Below, one piece after another: positions 11,740 to 25,678 of a stretch of 64,000 nt of DNA; the first letter of the stretch is position 1, and every line of letters begins with the position of its first letter. This stretch comes from Onthophagus taurus (taxonomy: Eukaryota; Arthropoda; Insecta; Coleoptera; Scarabaeidae). The stretch covers positions 6,200,001 through 6,264,000 of the forward strand of contig NC_091973.1 in the NCBI RefSeq assembly GCF_036711975.1. Direction: 5' to 3'. The translations under genes were made by a program, and so were the position numbers. The notes beneath the pieces were generated by a model that was given only the letters and a program-made list of their open reading frames with translations, searched no databases and had not been told where the DNA came from.

Positions 11740-13605
11740 TTCTGAACATTTCTGCGTAAAATATGTAAATTTGAAAATTTTCAAGTATGCGGTTTTAAAA
11801 AAATTTTAAATTTCAAATTTTATGTTGAAAATTTTAAAAAATAGTATTAAGAAAAGTTGTTGCTTTCTTGATTCTTAACAAGTTTTATTTGAAAAATTTT
11901 TTGATACGAACGAATATATATATTTATATACCAGTGTAGAGCACAACCTGGTGATGATATCAAAATTTTAATTAAGACAATTAGTTTTAATCGATATTGT
12001 AAGCAAATTTTATATGAAACATGTTTCGATAAAAATAATATGCTCTGAAATCCTTGATATACATTAAATTGTATTGTTCAGTGGGAAATTAAATGTCGAG
12101 TATTTTAAAAAATAGTATTAAGAAAAGTTGTTACTTTCTTGATTCTTAACAAGTTTTATTTGAAAAATTTTTTAATACGGACGAATATATATATTTTTAC
12201 ACCAGTATAGAGCACAACCTGGTGATGATATCAAAATTTTAATTAAAACAATTAGTTTTAATCGATATTGTAAGCAAATTTTATATAAAACATGTTTCGA
12301 TATCCTTGATACACATTAAATTGTACTCTTCAGTGGGAAATCAAAATGTTAAAAATTTCCAAAAAAAGTATTAAGAAAAGTTGTTACTTTGTTGATTCTT
12401 AATAAGTTTTATTTGAAAAATTTTTTAATACGAGTTATAATTATTAAGATAACCTCAAATATGTGTATTTTTATACCAGTGTAGAGCACGACCTGGTGAT
12501 GATATCAAAATTTTAATTAAGACAATTAGTTTTAATCGATATTGTAAGCAAATTTTATATGAAACATGTTTCGATAAAAATAATATGTTTCGAAATCCTT
12601 GATACACATTAAATTGTACTGTTCAGTGGGAAATCAAAATGTTGAAAATTTCCAAAAAAAGTATTAAGAAAAGTTGTTACTTTTTTGATTCTTAATAAGT
12701 TTTATTTGAAAAATTTTTTGATACGAGTTATAATTATTAAGATAACCTCAAATATGTGTATTTTTATACCAGTGTAGAGCACGACCTGGTGATGATATCA
12801 AAATTTTAATTAAGACAATTAGTTTTAATCGATATTGTAAGCAAATTTTATATGAAACATGTTTCGATAAAAATAATATTTTTCGAAATCCTTGATACAC
12901 ATTAAATTGTACTGTTCAGTGGGAAATCAAAATGTTGAAAATTTCCAAAAAAAGTATCAAGAAAAGTTGTTACTTCCTTGATTCTTAATAAGTTTTATTT
13001 GAAAATTTTTTTGATACGAGTTATAATTATTAAGATAACCTCAAATATGTGTATTTTTATACCAGTGTAGAGCACGACCTGGTGATGATATCAAAATTTT
13101 AATTAAAACAATTAGTTTTAATCGATATTGTAAGCAAATTTTATATGAAACATGTTTCGATAAAAATAATATGTTTCGAAATCCTTGATACACATTAAAT
13201 TGTACTGTTCAGTGGGAAATCAAAATGTTGAAAATTTCCAAAAAAAGTATTAAGAAAAGTTGTTACTTTGTTGATTCTTAATAAGTTTTATTTGAAAAAA
13301 TTTTTGATACGAGTTATAATTATTAAGATAACCTCAAATATGTGTATTTTTATACCAGTGTAGAGCACGACCTGGCGATGATATCAAAATTTTAATTAAG
13401 ACAATTAGTTTTAATCGATATTGTAAGCAAATTTTATATGAAACATGTTTCGATAAAAATAATATGTTTCGAAATCCTTGATACACATTAAATTGTACTG
13501 TTCAGTGGGAAATCAAAATGTTGAAAATTTCCAAAAAAAGTATTAAGAAAAGTTGTTACTTTGTTGATTCTTAATAAGTTTTATTTGAAAAATTTTTTGA
13601 TGGAG
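11740..13605 (+). repeat. Tandem array 1 of the shared 271/292-bp repeat
   Basis: Six units have the landmark CCAGTGTAGAGCAC (or a close variant) near 11931, 12202, 12477, 12769, 13062 and 13356. The first two are ~271 bp; later ones are ~292 bp because they carry a longer AT segment (GAGTTATAATTATTAAGATA). The left side at 11745 has CTGAACATTTCTGCG, the inner part of the terminal repeat seen in the element at 23545. The outer terminus is missing, and no matching right end is visible at 13605. The array starts 60 bp after the Arp5 stop codon. Confidence 0.9.
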
Positions 13606-14469
13606 TCATTTTTTTAACTTAATAATTTTTTCAAAAAAAAATTACATACCTATATATTTCTTAAATCTTCCTAAATACACTCGCACATCAAACAAAAATT
13701 TATTCAGTAACAGGCGTATCCCCTCTTGCACATGTTGTGAGGTGAAGGAGGGAACAAAAACTAAAAAATTATAAAAAGTTGATTTTGTCGAATATAAATA
13801 AATTTAAAAACTTATTTAAAGAATGATAAAATTTGGAATTCGTAGAACGTTGAGTTCTTTAATTTTGTAATCGTTTTATACAATTTAAAATAAATTCTTG
13901 ATAAATAAATCTTTTTTTAATTTTAGTTGATTTTTAATGAATAAAATATGTCGAATTTTTAATCGGAATTAAAAAAAAAATCGTGACAACCGAATCGTTT
14001 TTAAGAACTTTCCTAAAATTATCAACAAAGAAAATTCGATAACTGAAGAATGCAATTAATTAAGTTTATCAAAAATCTTAGAACTGTATCAATTTTTAAG
14101 CGAATTCGTACCTGGTACGGATATGAATAAGATGATACGCATTTCTATTTTACGTAATAGATAAAAAATATTACTAAAGCAGCGGTTTTTATTATTATCA
14201 GCTTTTAATGACTAATCGAGTCTTAAAATAATAAAAAAATTTTTTTTTGAATTAAAAATATACAAAAAAGTCGCAATAACAAAGAGGGTTTTTGTTTTGA
14301 AAGACAACAAAAACCTACTCGTAGTCGAGTTTATTTGTGTAACATTCTGGCCAATAATAATTGGTGATCTCTACAAAGCGTGTTTGCATCTTTGATTCTT
14401 GTAGAGGTGGGGGTCAAACACGCCAAACGGCAAGGAATCGTACTCGATATACCTTTGCAAAGCGTGCTT
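13606..14469. other. AT-rich intergenic spacer
   Basis: No gene was recognised. The stretch is AT-rich up to about 14280. A more mixed segment at 14300-14470 contains the short repeated word ACAAAGCGTG and could be part of the promoter of the downstream PDZ gene. Confidence 0.5.
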
Positions 14470-14566
14470 TCGAATAGTGTAATCGACGATGTGCGTTTGT
14501 AACGTTTAAAGTGTGCGGAAAAAGTGTGGGCACATTGTCATAATTATTTTTCGGCTTTTTAGTCAG
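14470..14566 (+). promoter_or_regulatory. Probable 5' untranslated exon of the PDZ gene
   Basis: A good donor AGTCAG/GTGAG ends a non-coding stretch at 14566. The next good acceptor, TACAG at 15453-15457, lies just before the first coding ATG at 15470. This fits a 5' UTR exon followed by an ~890-bp intron. The transcription start is not defined by sequence alone. Confidence 0.4.
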
Positions 14567-15469
14567 GTGAGATTATTTTTAACTCCCCCTTTAATTTTTG
14601 TTATTTATTTCAGATTTTTTTATTCGAAAATTTTGCGAAATTTTCGTTTCTATTTATCAGATGGTTATTTTATTTCAATCTTGATTAAGATTGTTTAGAT
14701 TTAGATAGTGTTATGGGAAATGAGTAGGTTTTGAAGGCAAAATCTGTATTTAATAATTACATATATTCTATTTCTATCTGGTTAACGTTTGTGGGAAAAT
14801 TTATTTTGCAATTGCGACATTACGCCTTTGCTAAGATTTCTTTCTATTTTTTTTTATTTTCTCATTCGTTAGCATTTACTATTAATTGCTTAAGAGTTAA
14901 GTTGAAATTGCGTTATTTTCTCTTTGGTGCTTAATAGATGTTATAGATTCTTCTTTTATTGCTCAAATCCGAGTAATTGGGTTGTTACGCGCCGCCTACT
15001 TCTAAATAAATCAGGAAAAAACGAAAGGAAATTTAAATTTACCACTTTACCCTACATGCTCATGATATCGTTAAGTAATTACCATCGCAAATTGGTCTTT
15101 TAGATAAAAGATCATCTCTTAAACTGCTTGAACAAATATATTAAAAGGAAATAAAAATTTAATGGGGATACTAATATTTAGTTTTACGCCTGATGATTTT
15201 TTCTGATTATGATGTTGTTGCCCTGAATTTAATGCAACATGTGAGTCACGTAAATAAGCAAAGCTTCCTACATATTTATACTTCTAACTGTAAACTGAGT
15301 AAAATTGTATTTCGCAAAATTTAACTTTTGAAGGTTCACAAAAATATTCTACCTGGTTCTGAGTCAGAGATAATTCATCATCACAAACTGGATCTTTCCT
15401 TTTACCCAAAACAAAAAATCTTTTTTATATTAAAAAAATTATTAATTATTTATACAGCAATGATCAAGA

Positions 15470-17686
15470 ATGAGGCTCTTTAAAAGAAGGTGTTCTGATC
15501 CGAACCCACAACTGGTTAGTCTTTCACCTCTAACAGACTCTTCTGATAACATCTCCAACAAAATAGACAAAGATCCCAATGAATCTAAATCGAGTAAGTA
15601 AATAAATAATTCTTTTTATAGCAACAAAATAAAAAATTTTTATTTAAAAGATCTATCCACGTGGGGTAAAAAAGTGGGTGAAAAATGGGATAAAATAAAA
15701 CGGAGCGATTCCTCTGAAATCCTCGGTTCAACCCCGGGAAAAAAAGCGCAACCAAAAAGCCCGCAACCAATGTTTAAAAAAATTTCGCGGGTTGAATCAT
15801 TAAAAAGTTTTTTTTCGCGCTCCGAAAAATCCTCCGAGAAATTATCCGACAATGAAGCCGATCACAATAAAAGCGACTCCGAAGTGCACCAATACCTCGT
15901 TGGTGTCCGAAAAAATTATAAACGAACAATCCGAACCAAAAAGCGATACAAGTCCATCGTGGACAATTTAGAATTAACCGAACAACAACTCAAAGATTAT
16001 TTGGCCCTAATGAGACCAAATCGCGAAGAACTCGAGCAACTCCTCAAAGAGTTTTGCGGTGAAGAAACCAAAGACACAAAACCGAACAAGCTTCCTTCAG
16101 TAACCGAAGGAAAATCGAATCACAAACACAGAAGATTTAAAGTAAGAAATTTATTTTCAATCCGATCTTCCTCGAAATCCGACGACGAAAACGACAAAAA
16201 AAGCAGGTCTAATTCAACGAGCAGCTTGAACAGTCTAAGCGACTTAATAACGCAATCGAAAAAGACTTTATCTTTAACAGAAATTTCATCTGTTTTGACT
16301 TCGATGATCAAATCCGACGAAAGTGGTTATGGCAGCGATTCAACAAGAACCACAAACTCACTTCGAGGATCGATTAAATCGCAATCAAGTGATACCGCAG
16401 ATAATTTAACTGAAAATCAAAAAGTAAAATCAGAAACGCAAAGCATTAAAAGGCAAAGAAGTAACAGCAACGATCTCGATCAAACCGCTTCTAGAAAGAA
16501 ACCCGTCAAATACAACGGGGAAAACGGCGAAACCAAAATGGATATTGATGAAAAGCTCGATAAATTAACTTTGGATGGGAATTCTCCAAAAACACCAAAG
16601 TCTAATGTAAACAAAGTTAGAAGCAGCTTTCGCACCCGATTAGCTTCAGACAAAGATTTTAAATGCGTCAACATCGTATTGGGCCCAAAAGATGAAATTG
16701 GGGTTATGATTGCCCCAACTAACCTTGATAACTCAAACATAACAGCTTATATTATAACCGAAGTATTCAAAAATTCTTTAGCAGAAAGGTAAATACAAAT
16801 ATTAAAAAAAAATAATTTAATAATTAAATCTTTTTAGGACTGGAAATCTTTTTGTAGGCGATGAATTAGTAAAGATAAACGGAAAAAGGCTCCGAGGAAC
16901 TTCGCCGAGCTCAGCAAGAACATCATTAGCTTCATTAGTGGGTAAAGTAGAAATTGTGTTGACAAGGGCAAAACCCCGGGAAATTAAAAAACCCCCCGAG
17001 TACTTCAAAAAGTATACAAGTTTCTCTGAAATACCAAAGTATACAGTACAACCTTTAACCCCAAACAAAACCCCTCTATTTCGAAAACCATCAATTTTGT
17101 ACAAAACCCCGATTAAAAACGATACGAAATACAAGAACGTTATGGAAGAAGATGAATCGAGGGTTACTTTTAGTAACGAAACGCCGAAAACAATTCCCTT
17201 AAGAAAATCGCAATCGATTAAATCGATTGGGAACAAAGAATTATCTGGAATGTTAAAATTTTCGTATCAAAATGAGCGAAAAGGAACCGCCCCAATTGGT
17301 ATTCCAAATTCAAACCGAAATAGATATCATATTTTAAACGTCAATTTCAAAAAGGGACCCGGAATGAAATCTTTAGGGTTTTCTATTGTTGGTGGGATTG
17401 ATTCTCCTAGAGGTCCAATGGGGATTTATGTAAAATCTATTTTTCAACAAGGACAAGCTGCTGAAGGGGGAATTTTACGAGAAGGTACTTAATAAAATTG
17501 TTCACATCATCTTAATTTCTTTATTTTATTTTTTTAGGAGATGAAATTCTTTCTGTTAATAATAACACTTTTAAGGGTGTTACCCATAACGGAGCTATAG
17601 CAGTATTTAAAAACATTAAATGTGGCGAAGTAATCATAGAAATATCCAGACGTGACAACACCACTAAAAGGGCTGAATCTATATAA
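15470..17686 (+). CDS. Two-PDZ-domain scaffold protein
   Basis: Exons 15470-15593, 15651-16788, 16838-17484 and 17538-17686 join to 685 residues. The out-of-frame ATG at 15460 gives only seven codons; the ATG at 15470 opens the long frame. The N-terminal half is Ser/Lys-rich and contains a conserved-looking helical stretch ending [16 protein letters not shown]. The first PDZ lies at about residues 395-475 and the second at about 560-660, with the carboxylate-binding loop SLGFSIVGG and the segment GDEILSVN. The second PDZ resembles those at the C-termini of PDZD2 and pro-interleukin-16. Such proteins hold membrane or cytoskeletal complexes together. I do not recognise the exact orthologue. PDZ identity is firm, naming is not. 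Confidence 0.85.
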
Positions 17687-18275
17687 ATAATAAATTTATT
17701 TTATAATTAAAATTAACTTTAAGTTGCGTTTTTAGATTTTGTGCTGGTTAAAAAAGCAGGTTGAAAAGTTTTATTTGTTCTGTGATAGTTTTGATTTTTT
17801 TGTTGGTCAAATAACCAGCACATTAATCTCATATAATCAAAAAAAGACTTAAAAGAATTTCTTTTGTGTATCATTTAAGTTGACTATTGTGATAATTTCG
17901 TTAATTAGACCAAATACTAATCACATTATTTGTTAAATTTCTATAGAATTATTTAAATAAGTTAAATAAATATGTTATGAAAATATTAATTTGTTAAAAC
18001 CAAAAAAAAAATTATAATAAAACTAACTTAACTTAATCTCATTCTTTTTTTAAATTAATTTAAATTAAATTAGTGCCACCTATGATAAAAAACTTGAAAC
18101 TGAAATGAAATTAAATCAAACTATTACATATAGATGGCGCATCCCCAACTGTCAAACATTTTTAATATGTGAATAACACGACAAAATGTAAATATTTCAC
18201 GTTGTTTAAATACTAAAAGTGCCTATATATTGTGAAATTTACTTTATTATGCGTGTAACCTCGCAAATTTTAGCC
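17687..18275. other. Intergenic region, PDZ gene to GGCT
   Basis: Contains the PDZ-gene 3' UTR with AATAAA-type signals soon after the stop. Upstream of GGCT there is an ATAGATGGCGCATC motif near 18130 and CTGTCAAACA near 18150, likely part of the GGCT promoter. Nothing else was recognised. Confidence 0.45.
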
Positions 18276-18925
18276 ATGTCTAAAACATTCAGTTATTTCG
18301 CATATGGAAGCAATTTACTTTCAAAACGTATTCACATCAACAATCCAAGTGCGGTGTTAGTTGGACCTGGCAAGCTGTTGGTAAATAAAAAATCACTGCT
18401 ACAGATAAACATACATATTTAGCTTAATTCTGTTTTAAGGATCACAGATTGGATTTTTTAACTTACTCAAAAAGATGGGGAGGAGCTTCAGCTACAATTG
18501 TCCCAATGAAGAACTCTCATGTTTGGGGAGCTATTTGGGAAATAGATAATGACCACATGAAGTGTTTGGATAAGTATACTTTTTTTTGTATGAGTATTTA
18601 TTTTTGCTACATTTTTATTTATTTTTTTAGCCAAGAAGGTGTTCAAGACAACCTTTATTTTGCAAAAACAGTAGAAATTGTTCTTCCTAATGGTGAAAAG
18701 AGAACCTGTAGGGTTTATCAACAAACAGCAACTCCTGAACATGTAGATGATATAAAAGAGCTTCCAAAGGATCGTCAACCTTCCACTGTTTATTTAACTA
18801 CAATTATCTTAGGTGCTGAAGAGTCTTGTTTACCAGATGATTATAGAGAATATTTAAAATCCATTCCAGATAATGGGTATAAAGGGAAAGTTGATATTGG
18901 GCTTGATCTTAAAATAGTGGATTAA
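18276..18925 (+). CDS. Gamma-glutamylcyclotransferase
   Basis: Exons 18276-18380, 18440-18573 and 18631-18925 give 177 residues, close to the usual ~188 of GGCT. The N-terminus has the family fingerprint FAYGSNLL, which forms the substrate-binding loop. The block NQEGV, restored by removing a 57-bp intron, carries the conserved acidic residue used as general acid/base. The enzyme releases 5-oxoproline from gamma-glutamyl amino acids in the cytosolic glutathione cycle. An in-frame ATG at 18249 would add nine residues; 18276 is preferred because MSKTFSYFAYGSN fits the family start. The gene is intact and is followed within 15-60 bp by a satellite-bearing transposon. Confidence 0.93.
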
Positions 18926-18937
18926 TTATTTTTAAAA

Positions 18938-20403
18938 TTGCCTCAAAATACCTAATTAGTCTACTTTAAAAAATTCTGATCAAGTTTGTTGTAATCACTA
19001 AATATTTCTGTATAATATATGTGAATTTGAAAATTTTCGAGTTTTAAAAAATTTTTAAGAAATTAAATATTGAAAATTTAAAAAAATAGTATTAAGAGAA
19101 GTTGTTACTTTCTTGATTGTTAACAAGTTTTATTTGAACATTTTTTTGATATGAACGAATATATATATTTTTATACCACTGTAGAGCACAACCTGATGAT
19201 GATATCAAAATTTTGATTAAAACAATTAATTTTAAACGATATTGTAAGCAAATTTTATATGAAACATGTTTCAATTAAAATAATAATATGCTTCGAAATC
19301 CTTGATATACATTAAATTGTATTATTCAGTGGGAAATTAAATGTTGAGTATTTTAAAAAATAATATTAAGAAAAGTTGTTACTTTCTTGATTCTGAATAA
19401 GTTTTATTTGAAAATTTTTTTGATATGAACGAATATATATATTTTTATACCAGTGTAGAGCACAACCTGGTGATGATATCAAAATTTTAATTAAAACAAT
19501 TAGTTTTAAACGATATTGTAACCAAATTTTATATGAAACATGTTTCTATTAAAATAATTTGTTTCAAAATCCTTGATATACATTAAATTGTATTATTCAG
19601 TGGGAAATTAAATGTTGAGAATTTTGAAAAATAGTATTAAGAAAAGTTGTTGCTTTCTTGATTCTTAATAAGTTTTATTTGAACAATTTTTTGATATGAA
19701 CGAATATATATATTTTTATACCAGTGTAGAGCACAACCTGGTGATGATATCAAAATTTTAATTAAAACAATTAGTTTTAAACGATATTGTAAGCAAATTT
19801 TATATGAAACTTGTTTCGATTAAAATAATATGTTTCGAAATTCTTGATATACATTAAATTGTATTATTCAGTGGGAAATTAAATGTTGAGTATTTTAAAA
19901 AATAGTATTAACAAAAGTTGTTACTTTCTTGATTCTTAATAAGTTTTATTTGAACAATTTTTTGATATGAACGAATATATATATTTTTATACCAGTGTAG
20001 AGCACAACCTGGTGATGATATCAAAATTTTAATTAAAACAATTAGTTTTAAACGATATTGTAAGCAAATTTTATATGAAACTTGTTTCGATTAAAATAAT
20101 ATGTTTCGAAATTCTTGGTATACATTAAATTGTACTATTCAGTGGGAAATTAAATATTGAGTATTTTAAAAAATAGTATTAAGAAAAGTTGTTGCTTTCT
20201 TGATTCTTAATAAGTTTTATTTAAACAATTTTTTGATATATATTGATTTTTCATTTAACTCGCAATAAAAAGAAAACTGCGGATTCGAACATTTTCAAAT
20301 TAACATATGTTATGTAGAAATGTTCAGTGATTACAACAAACTTTGCCGCAATATTTTTTATTAAACGGTTACAAAAATTTTAAAGTGAGTTTGGCACGGA
20401 TAG
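18938..20403 (+). mobile_element. TIR element carrying tandem array 2
   Basis: The left side (18982-19040) includes AAGTTTGTTGTAATCACT and runs on with GTGAATTTGAAAATTTTCGA. The right side (20287-20355) is its inverted copy with few mismatches. A weaker outer match extends the ends to roughly 18938 and 20403, the latter ending GAGTTTGGCAC. Between the arms are four clear units of the ~271-bp repeat (landmarks near 19171, 19450, 19721, 19992) plus a partial one. No transposase frame is present. The element is therefore a non-autonomous DNA transposon with long terminal inverted repeats whose interior is a tandem array. It lies in the GGCT 3' flank. Confidence 0.8.
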
Positions 20404-22055
20404 TAATGAGTCAGTAGTGTATAATTTGAAAGATTCTTATTTTAGTTTCACTTTAATAACGCCAGCCATAAAAGCCTGTGAACTTATATAAATATTGATA
20501 TATAAATGTTATTTTTGACTTATTGGAATTATATTAATAATAAATTATAGAAAATAATGTTTGTTTTATTTACCTTTTTATATTAACTGGAAACTTGTCA
20601 TCATATTATTATCTTATCTACTAAATATTCAGCTTTTAGTTGTGCAAATGATATTCCAGGACTTTGCCAGCCCATAATTTCACGATTCTTTGTTTAAAAG
20701 GAGGAGCTCTAAACACAGAGGTCGACTTATCACAAAGGACAGACTGTTTAGACTCAAACGCCTTTATTATTATTCTTAGGAAGCAATTTCGGACCGTCTT
20801 TATATAAAGTTTTCTTCATAATTTTTGGTGGAGAATCATCTCTTTAAATATATAGACGCAATTTCCAGACACTCTCTATAGGGATAATATTACAGGGAGT
20901 AGGTGCCTCTTTGCAGAAAAATAGGCAGAATTCGAAATAGCAAAGCTAGTGTCAAAAGTGCTGATAAGTTTTAGGTGCTTAATCAGACAAAATCAGATAT
21001 TTCAAAATCTGATTATATAATATCCAATATATTGCTCAACATAGCGATTTAGTAGACCTTAACAAATATTTCTGGTACTGATTCTTGAAACTGCTGCGTT
21101 CAATGACCCCAAGTATAGAATAAAGTAAATTTGAATAATTAAGTAAATTTTTTGAGAAATTTGTTGAATTTTTTGTTGTTTTCAGTAAATTCTTATCTCT
21201 GGGTCTTATCTTGAAATTGTTTTATACAAAAATACTTATAAAACTTGATTATTGTTATATCTGATTATCAGAAATGTGAAATTAAAAATCGTATTTTTTA
21301 TTGGTGTGAAGTTGGTTATTCAAAAAAAACTTTTTGACATAACTCTTTATTCCTGTTTTATAATTAAGCTAAATAATAAAAAAAATTAATGAAATTAATT
21401 GATTTTTGGTATAAAACGTTAAAAGGGACTAATAAAAATGATAATTGAAAAGAATTTTTATCAATTACCGAAACAAATAAAGTACCAACTTTTGAACTTT
21501 GATGTACCTTTGTTTCTAACCGAATATGCTATTAAAAAAGTTCACTTTCGTTAAAACGTTGTCGTCTAAAATGATAAGGCACGGTGTTTACACATTTTGA
21601 AAATTTATTGTTTGGTAAACAATTCCAGCAGCGGTTTTGAAAAACAAATAGTAGCCATCGCTGTTTTTTATGTGTATATTGTATACCCAATAGGTAGTGC
21701 CAACACGTCCTCAAGTAGTGAATCGGTTTTCCTCGCTTAAATCAATAGCAAAACCCTATCCTATAATAAAACATTATTTTATTTTCGAAAACGAACGTTT
21801 AATTGTTGTTAAATTAAGTATCGTGTGCGGAACATGCGGACGTCATTCGGATAAAACCCCATATAGTATTTACGGCGACAATAAACCATCAAGATAAATA
21901 TAGGTTATGTGTATCCTACTTTATGGAAAATGTTGTTTTCAATAACCGCGACTCGTTTTACGTACCAATTATCCAGTGATAAACGAAAAATTCATTAATT
22001 ATTAAATAACATTTCATTCCAACTCCCTTTTTCTTAAAACAATTCACCAACAGAG
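20404..22055. other. Intergenic region upstream of Crk
   Basis: About 1.65 kb without a convincing gene. A 66-codon frame at 21697-21897 has no recognised domain and lies where Crk 5' UTR or promoter sequence is expected. The rest is AT-rich and unremarkable. Confidence 0.5.
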
Positions 22056-23065
<1,010 letters not shown>

Positions 23066-23544
23066 TGTTGATATTAAGATCAACAAGAGAAAAAAATTGA
23101 AATTAAAAAATATTATTAATTAATAACAATAAAATAAATATTGATATTTGCGTAATTGTATAGTTTTTTCAATTAACGATTGATGATGATGCTGATAGTG
23201 GATTGATGATGTATTTATTATTATAATTGGCACTAGCGTCTAATATCTACTTGCTTAGTATTTATGGTAGAGTACGGAGAATAAAGATATGATGGAATTT
23301 TTGTTTTAAAAGTGTATTTTTCTTAATTACATATCATATTTAACTAAATCACATTTGTTTTTTAATTTTATCTTTCCCCTTGAAAACAAAAAAAAAATTC
23401 AATTAAAATTCTTAATCTCAGAATTTTTGCATATCTACATTCCTTTCAAAATATTCACATTAATCATAAATTTAATGGAAATGAGGTGTTTTGAGTATGC
23501 GAAAATACGTGGCTCATTAAAAATTTAAATAATAGTTTAGAATT
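23066..23544. other. Crk 3' UTR and flank
   Basis: AT-rich sequence with AATAAA-type signals (AATAAAATAAATATTG near 23127 and GAATAAAGATATG near 23279). No further gene is visible before the transposon at 23545. Confidence 0.5.
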
Positions 23545-25216
23545 GGTGCCAAAAGTCAAGGTCAATAATTAACCGTTCAATAAAAAAAATTAGCGGTAAA
23601 GTTTATTGTAATCACTACACATTTCTGCGTAATATATGTGAATTTGAAAATTTTTGATAATGCGGTTTTAAAAAGTTTTAATCGGAAATTAAAATATTAA
23701 AAATTTAAAAAAATAGTATTAAGAAAAGTTGTTACTTTTTTGATTCTTAATAAGTTTTATTTGAAAAGTTTTTTGATACGAGTTATAATTATTGAGATAA
23801 CCTCAAATATATATATTTTTATACCAGTGTAGAGCACAACCTGGTGATGATATCAACATTTTAATTAATACAATTAGTTTTAAATGATATTCTAACACAT
23901 TTTATATTCGATAAAAATAATATGCTTCGAAATCCTTGATATACATTAAATTGTATCGTTCAGTGGGAAATTAAATGTTGAGTATTTTAAAAAATAGTAT
24001 TAAGAAAAGTTGTTACTTTTTTGATTCTTAATAAGTTTTATTTGAAAATTTTTTTGTTACGAGTTGTAATTATTAAGATAACCTCAAATATATATATTTT
24101 TATACCAGTGTAGAGCACAACCTGGTGATGATATCAACATTTTAATTAATACAATTAGTTTTAAATGATATTCTAACACATTTTATATTCGATAAAAATA
24201 ATATGCTTCGAAATCCTTGATATACATTAAATTGTATCGTTCAGTGGGAAATTAAATGTTGAGTATTTAAAAAAATAGTATTAAGAAAAGTTGTTACTTT
24301 CTTGATTTTTAATAAGTTTTATTTGAAAAATTTTTTGTTACGAGTTGTAATTATTAAGATAACCTCAAATATATATATTTTTATACCAGTGTAGCGCAAA
24401 AATTAAATATCAAAATTTTAATTAAAACAATTAGTTTTAAATGATATTGTAAACATATTTTATATTCGATAAAAATAATATGTTTCGAAATCCTTGATAT
24501 ACATTAAATTGTATTATTCAGTGGGAAATTAAAGTTGAGTATTTTAAAAAATAGTATTAAGAAAAGTTGTTACTTTTTTGATTCTTAATAAGTTTTATTT
24601 GAAAATTTTTTTGATACGAGTTATAATTATTAAGATAACCTCAAATATATGTATTTTTATACCAGTGTAGAGCACAACCTGGTGATGATATCAAAATTTT
24701 AATTAAAACAATTAGTTTTAAACGATATTGTAAGCAAATTTTATATGAAACATGTTTCGATAAAAATAATATGCTTCGAAATCCTTGATATACATTAAAT
24801 TGTATTATTCAGTGAGAAATTAAAGTTGAGTATTTTAAAAAATAGTATTAAGAAAAGTTGTTACTTTTTTGATTCTTAATAAGTTTTATTTGAAAAATTT
24901 TTTGATACGAACGAATATATATATTTTTATACAAGTGTAGAGCACAACCTGGTAATGATATCAAAATTTTAATTAAAATAATTAATTTTAAACGATATTG
25001 TAAGCAAATTTTATATGAAACTTGTTTGGATAAAAATAATATGCTTCGAAATCCTTGATATACATTAAATTATATTATTCAGTGGGAAATTAAATCTTGA
25101 GTATTTTAAAAAGTATTAAGAAAAGTTTTTACTTTCTTGATTCTTAATAAGTTTTATTTGAAAAAATTTTTGATACGAGCAAAAATTAAATTGATGTTCC
25201 TTGACTTTTGGCACTG
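23545..25216 (+). mobile_element. TIR element carrying tandem array 3
   Basis: Left end GTGCCAAAAGTCAAGG near 23545 has its exact complement CCTTGACTTTTGGCAC near 25199-25214. Inside the left end, AACCGTTCAATAAAAA and TTTATTGTAATCACTACACATTTCTGCG match the inverted right arm of the element at 20287-20403, so both belong to one family. Five repeat units have landmarks near 23822, 24107, 24391, 24660 and 24931. Units carry either the long (ATAATTATTAAGATAACC) or the short (CGAACGAATATATATA) spacer. Most of the right arm between 25180 and 25199 is lost. No transposase is present. Confidence 0.8.
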
Positions 25217-25678
25217 ATACCAAATACTTTTGAACCATCCTATACATTGTGTACCGGGTTACCTAAATTTATACACAGCTGATTAATTTTATAAAAATTT
25301 TGGTTTTTAAAAAACTTAATTATTATAGTCAAAATTTTCTTGTTTTTCTTTTTTATGACTTTACTTTTTCAAATTTTTTCGTATTTCCACCTGTTTTATA
25401 CTATTTAGTGACAAAGTACAAAGTCCAAACCACTCCACGATTATTGTTAAATCGTAATCAAATGTATCGATATTGTGATAGTTAACGAATAGGTTTCTGT
25501 GTGTATATAAGTTTTAATACCAAAGATTTGGATTTGATCAATTACTTGCGAAAATAAGGTCATAAGGTCGTTATTTTTAATACAATTTTCTTAATCAACA
25601 AACCAAAACTATAAGTTATAATATATCAGCGTGCATTAAATTTCGTTGCAATCGTTTTGGTGCATTCCGATAAAGAAG
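25217..25678. other. Intergenic region upstream of VLCAD
   Basis: AT-rich spacer and probable promoter and 5' UTR of the acyl-CoA dehydrogenase gene. A 61-codon frame at 25300-25485 is not supported by any recognisable feature. Confidence 0.4.

Noticed and set aside
14300-14470. Possible tRNA or small structured RNA near repeated ACAAAGCGTG words
   Set aside because: No cloverleaf, no A or B box pattern could be seen.
18219-18275. Longer N-terminus for GGCT from 18219 or 18249
   Set aside because: The first is not an ATG. The second adds nine residues before the conserved family start; 18276 fits better.
21697-21897. 66-codon plus-strand frame upstream of Crk
   Set aside because: No domain, no clear splice link to the Crk exons, and it lies in the expected 5' UTR or promoter region.
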